Assembly: GCA_027296925.1 (NCBI GenBank)
Contig: JAPUIP010000653.1
Coordinates: forward strand, 1-11,295
Direction of reading: 5' to 3'
Source of the DNA: Candidatus Poribacteria bacterium
GTDB lineage: Bacteria > Poribacteria > WGA-4E > PCPOR2b
DNA length: 11,295 nt
Under the pieces are notes generated by a model, which ran no database searches, was not told where the DNA came from, and saw only the letters and a list, made by a program, of their open reading frames with translations. Shown here one piece after another: positions 1 through 4,886 of the stretch; positions within the stretch are counted from its first letter, which is position 1, and the number at the start of each line of letters is the position of its first letter. The translations under genes were made by a program, and so were the position numbers.

Positions 1-391
1 TCCTCACATACGGTGTGCCTTCGTATTGCACCGTATATCTGTCCGCCGGGGCTTTTCCGGATCGGGATGCCTTGTATTTGCTCAAATCCATCGGTTCCAG
101 AATCGTGAAGACCGCCAATGCTTTGAAAAACTCGCGTGGCATCTCATTTAGCTTTGGCTGGCTTGGTGTTGGAACCACCATGCCGAAATTGGCGGCGTTA
201 CCTTCAAATTTCGGCTGGACCGTAAAGCTCTCAACTTTTTCATCTGGGTCCCACGTAATGAACGCTTTCTGGGCCGGCTGAAGCACATCTTTGTCTTTGG
301 CGGCGAAGTAGCAACAGGCCGATTCGGCAAGATTTGGTGTAGTCACAACCAGTGACAGAGTGATTAGGGTGAGAATTCTACGTTTCCACAT
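1..391 (-). CDS. DUF2330-type secreted protein (C-terminus cut by window edge)
   Basis: About 130 N-terminal residues are visible and the frame is open to the window edge. The start is the ATG at 391, with GAGGAG placed about 8 nt upstream. Residues 1-25 look like a signal peptide: MWKRR, then a hydrophobic stretch ILTLITLSLVV, then a small-residue region ending LAESA. The mature part begins with paired cysteines (CCYFAAKDKDV) and continues with QKAFITWDPDEKVESFTVQP and a FGMVVPTPS segment. This is the pattern I associate with DUF2330: a Cys-rich start, a strand describing values 'seen' by the cell, then a VPxP turn. The biochemical role of DUF2330 is unknown; export from the cytoplasm is inferred. 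It starts 21 nt after the stop of the PhyH gene at 413-1219, so it is probably the distal gene of that operon. The family call rests on recognition by eye and could be wrong; the signal peptide and reading frame are firm. Confidence 0.72.
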   Translation of the reverse strand, partial: MWKRRILTLITLSLVVTTPNLAESACCYFAAKDKDVLQPAQKAFITWDPDEKVESFTVQPKFEGNAANFGMVVPTPSQPKLNEMPREFFKALAVFTILEPMDLSKYKASRSGKAPADRYTVQYEGTPYVR

Positions 392-412
392 TGGCCTCTC
401 CTCTGCAATGAA

Positions 413-1219
413 TTACGGTTTATGGTCGGTATTTACCGGAGGTTCATCGCCCTTGACAAAGCGTTCGATGGTATTCTGCGTTGCTGGGCGGGTACGGAAA
501 TCGGCAATCCACGGCTCCCGAAAGTACGCCTGCTTTTCACGTGGGAGGCCAGCGAGCACTTCTGGCGGGAGGGTCAGCCGATGCCAGTGTGTTGCGAGAT
601 GAGAATATGCGTTCAACACGGAAACGCGCGGTGTCTCCCGTTGCCAAACCGGCCCGGCATGACAAGCGTTCTCTGTGAAAAAAACTGCACTGCCCGCCGG
701 ACAGTCGTAGCTCATCAGAAATGGACTCCGCTTTCCCGGTTCCAACGACAGATGATCCGGATGCATCGGGAAGTTGGCCTTGTGGCTGCCGATGATGAAA
801 TGGGTTCCGCCGTCGTCCTTACCGATATCGGTCATTTCAAAGACAACCCGAACCATTCCGGCGTGAATGCGCCCATTCTGGACGCGGTAACCGAAAATCG
901 GATCGCTCTGTGGCGGACCGCCTCCGTGAAGTTCCCCATGCGCCTCTCCCTTCAGACGCCAGATACAGTAGCTACCCTCAAGTCGAATATCCGGGCCGAT
1001 AATCTCGTGGAGGACATCGATGACCTTCGGGTGGTCGATCAGTACGCTGGATGGCCCGCTTGGCACCGCCCGATGTTCTGGCGGCAGAGATTCCGGATTA
1101 TGTTTGATGCGGTCGATCTGATCGGTGATTTCAGAAATTTCATCTGGCGTCAGAATGGCTGGACGCACCAGAAAGCCGGTCAAGTCGAAACGAAAACGTT
1201 CCTCTTCGGTCATTGCCAT
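413..1219 (-). CDS. Phytanoyl-CoA dioxygenase (PhyH) family protein with HxG in place of HxD
   Basis: This 268-residue protein has the PhyH double-stranded beta-helix layout. Its N-terminal helix region reads FRFDLTGFLVRPAILTPDEI, the core has GGTHFIIGSHKANFP (138-151), and the distal ligand region has NACHAGP (184-190) with H187 and the 2-oxoglutarate-binding R198 eleven residues later. PhyH enzymes are Fe(II)/2-oxoglutarate oxygenases that normally bind iron through HxD...H. Here the proximal motif reads ELHGGG (96-101), so H98 is kept but the Asp position is G100. This may be a property of a PhyH subfamily; it could mean chloride-binding halogenase-type chemistry, another acidic ligand (D106 is near), or loss of iron chemistry. 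The ATG at 1219 has GGAG 9 nt upstream; a second ATG lies at 1213. It follows the canonical PhyH gene by 70 nt and precedes the DUF2330-type gene by 21 nt. The substrate is unknown. No signal peptide, so cytoplasmic. Confidence 0.88.
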   Translation of the reverse strand: MAMTEEERFRFDLTGFLVRPAILTPDEISEITDQIDRIKHNPESLPPEHRAVPSGPSSVLIDHPKVIDVLHEIIGPDIRLEGSYCIWRLKGEAHGELHGGGPPQSDPIFGYRVQNGRIHAGMVRVVFEMTDIGKDDGGTHFIIGSHKANFPMHPDHLSLEPGKRSPFLMSYDCPAGSAVFFTENACHAGPVWQRETPRVSVLNAYSHLATHWHRLTLPPEVLAGLPREKQAYFREPWIADFRTRPATQNTIERFVKGDEPPVNTDHKP

Positions 1220-1289
1220 CGTTTAGTTCTCCATACATTAAATTCGAAAATGAACTCATGAATTTTAGAAATTTATACCAGTTCCCACT

Positions 1290-2180
1290 TCATGCTTCAG
1301 AGTAAGGGCGAAAGCCCCGAACCATCAGTCCACGCTGCTCATTCGTCTTCCTCGCTTCCGCAGCGCGTTTTTCAGCCTCGGCACGGTTCGCCGTGGTGGT
1401 CGCGCCGACAACAACATAGTCATCAATTCGGCGGTAGCGATTGATGAAGACCGGACGCGGATGTTCCGAGTGATTCTGTTTAGAGCCATGAACGGTCTTG
1501 ACGTGGAAAAAGATCGAGTCCCCGGCCTTCCCGACAATTGGTAAGGCGCGCTCCCAGGGCCATTCATGCGCGTCTAGGCCGAGGTGAGAGAACGTATCCG
1601 TGTGCTTGAGCTGACCAAGCCGGTGTGAGCCCGGAACAACATGCAAGGCGCCGTTTACCAAATCGGTATCCACCACGTAGCTCAGCACGCCCACTGGGCC
1701 TTCGTAGTGATGTTCGAAGTAGGCGGAATCCTGATGCAAGTGCTTGGGATGCCCACCAACCGGTTCTTTATAGAGGGACTGCCCATTGCCGAAAAGTTCG
1801 ATGTTTGGCCCCAGAATCGCCTCAACGATATCCAGTGTTCGCCCATCCAGGGCGGATCGGAAGAAAGCGGTGCTGGTATGGTAGCTGATCCCGAGCACCA
1901 TGATCTGCTTGTCACGCGGGTAGCCCGGGGGAGCCGGCAAAAAAAGTGTGCCATTGGGCGTTCGCCATCCCTCGACGATTTTTTCGGCGCGATCCAGTAA
2001 GGCAATCGATTCTGTGGCGGCAGCCTCGATATCACGATGAATGCCCGCGATGTACTCCTTCATCAGCCCACGGACGACAAGCGCGCCATACTCCTTAAAG
2101 ATTGCGGCAGCGTGTTGCGGTGCGAAGTCGTCCGCAAATACTTCGATATCTTCAACAATAACAGTGGAATCTGTGGTCAT
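1290..2180 (-). CDS. Phytanoyl-CoA dioxygenase (PhyH) family protein, canonical metal site
   Basis: This 296-residue protein carries the full Fe(II)/2-oxoglutarate oxygenase signature of the PhyH family. The iron ligands are H149 and D151 in KHLHQDSAYF and H231 in VKTVHGSKQN; R242 eleven residues later would bind the 2-oxoglutarate carboxylate. The beta-helix marker ALHVVPGSHRLGQL lies at 179-192. The family hydroxylates a C-H bond of an organic substrate while decarboxylating 2-oxoglutarate to succinate; the substrate here cannot be read from sequence. The frame is open upstream to a GTG at 2234, but that codon falls at the predicted transcription start. The ATG at 2180 has GGAG 8 nt upstream and begins MTTDSTVIVEDIEVF, so 2180 is preferred. 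The C-terminus (about 262-282) is Ala/Glu/Arg-rich and probably helical. It is the first gene of a likely three-gene operon with the HxG paralogue and the DUF2330-type gene. Confidence 0.93.
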   Translation of the reverse strand: MTTDSTVIVEDIEVFADDFAPQHAAAIFKEYGALVVRGLMKEYIAGIHRDIEAAATESIALLDRAEKIVEGWRTPNGTLFLPAPPGYPRDKQIMVLGISYHTSTAFFRSALDGRTLDIVEAILGPNIELFGNGQSLYKEPVGGHPKHLHQDSAYFEHHYEGPVGVLSYVVDTDLVNGALHVVPGSHRLGQLKHTDTFSHLGLDAHEWPWERALPIVGKAGDSIFFHVKTVHGSKQNHSEHPRPVFINRYRRIDDYVVVGATTTANRAEAEKRAAEARKTNEQRGLMVRGFRPYSEA

Positions 2181-2188
2181 GGGATATA

Positions 2189-2192
2189 CTCC
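2189..2192 (-). promoter_or_regulatory. Ribosome binding site deciding the PhyH start at 2180
   Basis: On the minus strand GGAG lies 8 nt before the ATG at 2180. It supports this start over the in-frame GTG at 2234, which has no useful leader because it lies at the predicted transcription start. Confidence 0.7.
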
Positions 2193-2237
2193 ATGCAGAG
2201 AAATTTGGAGATTGAGCGTGAGCACAGCCGCCACGCT

Positions 2238-2267
2238 AGCATAGCATACGCTCCCTCAAAATGTCAA
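2238..2267 (-). promoter_or_regulatory. Predicted sigma70-type promoter for the PhyH operon
   Basis: Read on the minus strand, a perfect -35 hexamer TTGACA (2267-2262) is followed after 18 nt by TATGCT (2243-2238). TATGCT occurs twice in tandem, overlapping by one base, and the downstream copy gives the right spacing. The start of transcription would be near 2231, giving a leader of about 50 nt before the ATG at 2180. It sits in the 201-nt gap after the small unknown gene, which fits a new transcription unit. This is a consensus match by eye only. Confidence 0.6.
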
Positions 2268-2381
2268 AAAGAAATTCATTGATAGGAATGCAGAACGACA
2301 GCTATCACAAATTCAAGCTGTGTCAAGCGGTAGGGTTCGAAGGCAGGTTGCAACGTGATGCGGAATGGAACGGATGAGAAA

Positions 2382-2723
2382 TCATCCCCAAGACGGGCGG
2401 CGATCGGTGAGTTCTTGGATGTAGTCTGCTGTACGTTTTAGCTCACGGCGATGTCGTTCGTCGGCTTTGCGCTTTGCGGCTTTTTCATCGGTATACTCAA
2501 GTCCCCATGAGCCCTTCTTGAGACGCTTGAGTACGACTTCGCCTGGGATCTGTCTGTTGACATAGTTGAGAAGAGAACGCAAAGTCCAGTAGACATCTGA
2601 CGTAGAATATTCGAGACTTTCGGCAGGCACCTCGTCTCCAACAAATTCCAAAACGAGCCGAACAAGCTCGGTAAGCTCCTTCACTGTGTGGGCGTTGTCG
2701 GAGTCTAATTGAATTGACACCAT
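2382..2723 (-). CDS. Small protein of unknown function (113 residues)
   Basis: I do not recognise this protein. It begins MVSIQLDSDNAHTVKEL, has a mostly helical-looking middle (LTELVRLVLEFVGDEV, then DVYWTLRSLLNYVNRQIPG), a short strand-like segment (KKGSWGLEY, about 69-77), and a strongly basic/acidic C-terminal helix (about 79-105, rich in K, R, E). It has no signal peptide, no membrane segment and no cysteine-based metal motif. It looks like a real gene because its composition is balanced, it is in the same direction as its neighbours, and it fits between xdhC-like (51 nt upstream) and the PhyH promoter. The ATG at 2723 has no clear Shine-Dalgarno sequence; instead a strong hairpin sits 12 nt upstream. 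A hairpin GGATGA-TTTC-TCATCC overlaps the stop codon but has no T-run after it. The overlapping frame at 2438-2665 is less protein-like. Confidence 0.6.
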   Translation of the reverse strand: MVSIQLDSDNAHTVKELTELVRLVLEFVGDEVPAESLEYSTSDVYWTLRSLLNYVNRQIPGEVVLKRLKKGSWGLEYTDEKAAKRKADERHRRELKRTADYIQELTDRRPSWG

Positions 2724-2735
2724 CGCTTTAACTCA

Positions 2736-2757
2736 GGGCACCGCGTTTGCGATGCCC
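2736..2757 (-). other. Strong hairpin between the XdhC-family gene and the small unknown gene
   Basis: Minus strand GGGCATCGC (2757-2749), loop AAAC, then GCGGTGCCC (2744-2736). This gives a 9-bp stem with one G-T(U) wobble and a 4-nt loop. It lies 18 nt after the XdhC-family stop and ends 12 nt before the ATG at 2723. There is no T-run on the minus strand side, so it is not a classical intrinsic terminator. It may protect the upstream mRNA end or affect translation of the downstream gene. Confidence 0.55.
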
Positions 2758-2774
2758 TTCCCCCTATTACCCAG

Positions 2775-3884
2775 CTATGTTCCGATTTTCACCGCGGGCA
2801 TTCTCGCCGGTTGCGCATCAAAATGAGTATCTGGATGCTTGCTATTCCGAACTTGGATCAGTTGCGCAGCAATGCTTACAGCGATCTCCGGTACCGTTTT
2901 GGAACTAATATCCACCCCGATTGGGGAATAGACCTGCGCCAACCGTTCTGCCGGGACGCCGAGTTCGATGAGATCGTCGAAGATGAGCTTCACCTTCCGG
3001 CGGCTGCCGATCAGACCGACGTATCTCGCATTGGACTCGACGACGCTGTGCAGCGCCTCCTCATCGTGCTGGTGTCCGCGCGTGACAATGACAACGTAGG
3101 TCATATGGTCGATCGGGTATTTGCTTAATTCTTTCGCGATGTCACCGATAATAATTTCATTGGCTTCGGGCAAACGCTCTTGAGAAGCGAAATCGACGCG
3201 GTCATCGACAATCGCGATGTTAAACCCCATCCATTTCCCCAGATGACACAGTGCCTGCCCGACATGTCCAGCGCCAGCGATGAGCAGGAGGGGACGTGGT
3301 TGTATCGGATCGAGGAATACCCAAACCGCTCCGTCCTTCCAGCGGAAAAGTCCGGGGGCATCTTCCTCCAGAATTTCAGTCGATTCGCCCGGCACAGCTG
3401 CCTCTAATTCTGCATTACCCAAAGTACCACGTTGCTCGCCACTGGTAGCGATGAACATTTTCGCGCCGACTTTGATATCATCGATCTCACTTTTAACGAC
3501 CGTTGCAAAGACGAGGGGCGTCTTTTCATCTTCGAGTTCCTGCAATCGGGTAAACATCAACGACTCTTCCTTGGTCGTCGGGAGATCAATGAAAATCTTC
3601 ATATTGCCGCCACAGATCAAGCCGTCGTCCCAGCCGTAGTCGCTGTCTAACTGGAAGTCGAGCAGACGCGGCCCGCCGCCTTGCATTAAGCCGATTGCCT
3701 GCCGTCGCGCTTCCGCTTCGACACATCCGCCGCCAAGCGTCCCAATATTGCGGAGATCTGGCAAAATCAATAATTTCGAGCCCGGCTTTTGGGGGGTGGA
3801 CCCCTTTGTTTCCACAACAGTACAGTAAGCGCCAATCTCTTCGGCTGCAATCAGTTCAGTGACCTTTTGATAGATCTCGTTCAT
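2775..3884 (-). CDS. XdhC/CoxI family protein (molybdenum hydroxylase maturation factor)
   Basis: This 369-residue protein has both halves of the XdhC family. The N-terminal XdhC_CoxI domain (about 14-75) contains KGSTPQKPGSKLL and the signature GTLGGGCVEAEARRQ (48-62), followed by ICGGNMKIFID (90-100). The C-terminal Rossmann domain (about 198-345) starts LLLIAGAGHVGQALC (199-213), has the acidic end of strand two (AIVDDR, 224-229), VIVTRGHQHDEEAL (265-278), LIGSRRK (291-297) and the closing YSPIGVDISSKTVPEIAVSI. Family members bind molybdenum cofactor, help its sulfuration and insert it into xanthine dehydrogenase or CO dehydrogenase-type enzymes. No molybdenum hydroxylase subunit lies in this window, so its client is not visible; xdhC or pucA would be the usual names, but orthology is unresolved. 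The ATG at 3884 has AAGGGA about 6 nt upstream. It follows the dehydrogenase-like gene by 77 nt. Confidence 0.93.
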   Translation of the reverse strand: MNEIYQKVTELIAAEEIGAYCTVVETKGSTPQKPGSKLLILPDLRNIGTLGGGCVEAEARRQAIGLMQGGGPRLLDFQLDSDYGWDDGLICGGNMKIFIDLPTTKEESLMFTRLQELEDEKTPLVFATVVKSEIDDIKVGAKMFIATSGEQRGTLGNAELEAAVPGESTEILEEDAPGLFRWKDGAVWVFLDPIQPRPLLLIAGAGHVGQALCHLGKWMGFNIAIVDDRVDFASQERLPEANEIIIGDIAKELSKYPIDHMTYVVIVTRGHQHDEEALHSVVESNARYVGLIGSRRKVKLIFDDLIELGVPAERLAQVYSPIGVDISSKTVPEIAVSIAAQLIQVRNSKHPDTHFDAQPARMPAVKIGT

Positions 3885-3933
3885 TTTTTATCCCTTCGTG
3901 TCTCTTAATTGTGAATCGACGTATCCGTTCCCA

Positions 3934-3947
3934 TCGGGTGCACCCGA
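3934..3947. repeat. 14-bp perfect palindrome in the leader of the XdhC-family gene
   Basis: TCGGGTGCACCCGA is a perfect inverted repeat with no spacer, located 50-63 nt upstream of the XdhC-family start and 14 nt after the dehydrogenase-like stop. The symmetry fits a dimeric repressor operator; a terminator is unlikely because the hairpin would have no usable loop and there is no adjacent T-run. No recognised operator consensus was matched. Confidence 0.45.
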
Positions 3948-3961
3948 CTTCATTCGCATCC

Positions 3962-4858
3962 CTAAAGTGCATGCTGTTCGGAAACGCTACGAGCAACTAA
4001 CTCCCAAAACTGTTTACGCTGAGATTTATCCAGATCCAGCCGTAAAATCAACTCGGCCCCATCCCGACCGATTTTTGTCGGAACGTTGAGGTAGACTTGC
4101 GTGTCACTTGCCTGAACGAGAGAGCTAACACTCATGATGCGTTTCTTGTCCAACGCGATTGCCGCAACAATTTGTGAAATCCAGGCGGACAAAGTGTACG
4201 GCGCCTCGACGTTCACAAATTTCTTGTGCTGGTCATTTACGGCAGCCGTCAGTTCACGAATCTGCGTTGCGCTTAACAGAAGATCTAGCGGTATGCCATT
4301 CACACGACAATATTGCGGCAGGGGGTAAATTGCATCATCATTCCCAATCACAAGCGTGGTTATATCTTGTACCGAGACATCCAGTTGATTTGCAATTTGG
4401 TTTTTCAGGTATGCACTGGCTGCTCCGCCAGACAACCCAATCACTTGGCCCCTCTCCGCCTCAAGTTCACGATAGACGTAAAACGCAAGAGAACATGCCG
4501 GCGGCATGGCGACCACGACTCGCGCTGTTGGTGCATGCTGTTTGATAGCCTGAGCGAAATTTCGGGCAAGTGCCACATGGGCTCGGTATTGCGCCTGAAT
4601 GGAACGCAACACCGGACGCACTGAGTCGGGAAGGAGAATCACAATCTGAGAATCTTCCAGCACAGATAATTCCCTTACGGCATGCAATTGAGTGTCCGAG
4701 CCTGCGATAGCAATCGCCTGTTGCAGGTCTTGTACCACATCACATGGAAGACCCGGCTTATCGTCAACCCAAACAACTTCGGAGGCAAGATCCAAATGAC
4801 AGATTGCTGATACAACAGGAATTATACAATTTCCACGTCCGAGGATACTAACCTTCAT
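3962..4858 (-). CDS. Malate/lactate dehydrogenase-fold protein lacking catalytic motifs (apparent pseudoenzyme)
   Basis: The 298 residues can be followed against NAD-dependent malate/L-lactate dehydrogenase from end to end: MKVSILGRGN at the N-terminus, EVVWVDD (27-33) at the second strand, IKQHAPTARVVVAMPP (105-120), GQVIGLSGG (137-145), VSVQDITTLVIG (161-172), YPLPQYCRVNGIPL (178-191), and a tail with VYLNVPTKIGRDGAELIL (255-272). The residues that make the enzyme work are gone. The glycine loop is GRGNCI rather than GxGxxG. The NPxD motif is MPPACS (118-123). The Asp/Arg segment normally LDSARF is AASAYL (146-151). The proton-relay His of GGHGD is absent, with GNDDA and a one-residue deletion (172-176). 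The mobile loop has no clear paired Arg motif. Orderly reading frame and intact C-terminus argue against a decayed gene. It starts 28 nt after the 958-residue gene, so the two are probably co-transcribed. Function unknown: a binding or scaffold role is inferred. Confidence 0.8.
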   Translation of the reverse strand: MKVSILGRGNCIIPVVSAICHLDLASEVVWVDDKPGLPCDVVQDLQQAIAIAGSDTQLHAVRELSVLEDSQIVILLPDSVRPVLRSIQAQYRAHVALARNFAQAIKQHAPTARVVVAMPPACSLAFYVYRELEAERGQVIGLSGGAASAYLKNQIANQLDVSVQDITTLVIGNDDAIYPLPQYCRVNGIPLDLLLSATQIRELTAAVNDQHKKFVNVEAPYTLSAWISQIVAAIALDKKRIMSVSSLVQASDTQVYLNVPTKIGRDGAELILRLDLDKSQRKQFWELVARSVSEQHAL

Positions 4859-4886
4859 TCAGTAACCACTTGGCCCAAGGGTTGGT

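Noticed and set aside
422..1261. 279-residue plus-strand frame opposite the HxG PhyH gene
   Set aside because: It mirrors the PhyH frame exactly, has no family resemblance, and its residue pattern (many W, C, R) is that of an antisense shadow.
1290..2234. Longer start of the canonical PhyH gene at a GTG (2234)
   Set aside because: The GTG falls at the predicted transcription start and has no leader; the ATG at 2180 has GGAG at 8 nt.
2321..2326. A second TTGACA on the minus strand in the gap before the PhyH operon
   Set aside because: No acceptable -10 hexamer follows at 16-18 nt, so it was not called a promoter.
2372..2387. Hairpin GGATGA-TTTC-TCATCC at the end of the small unknown gene as a terminator
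   Set aside because: The stem is only 6 bp and no T-run follows on the minus strand; it overlaps the stop codon.
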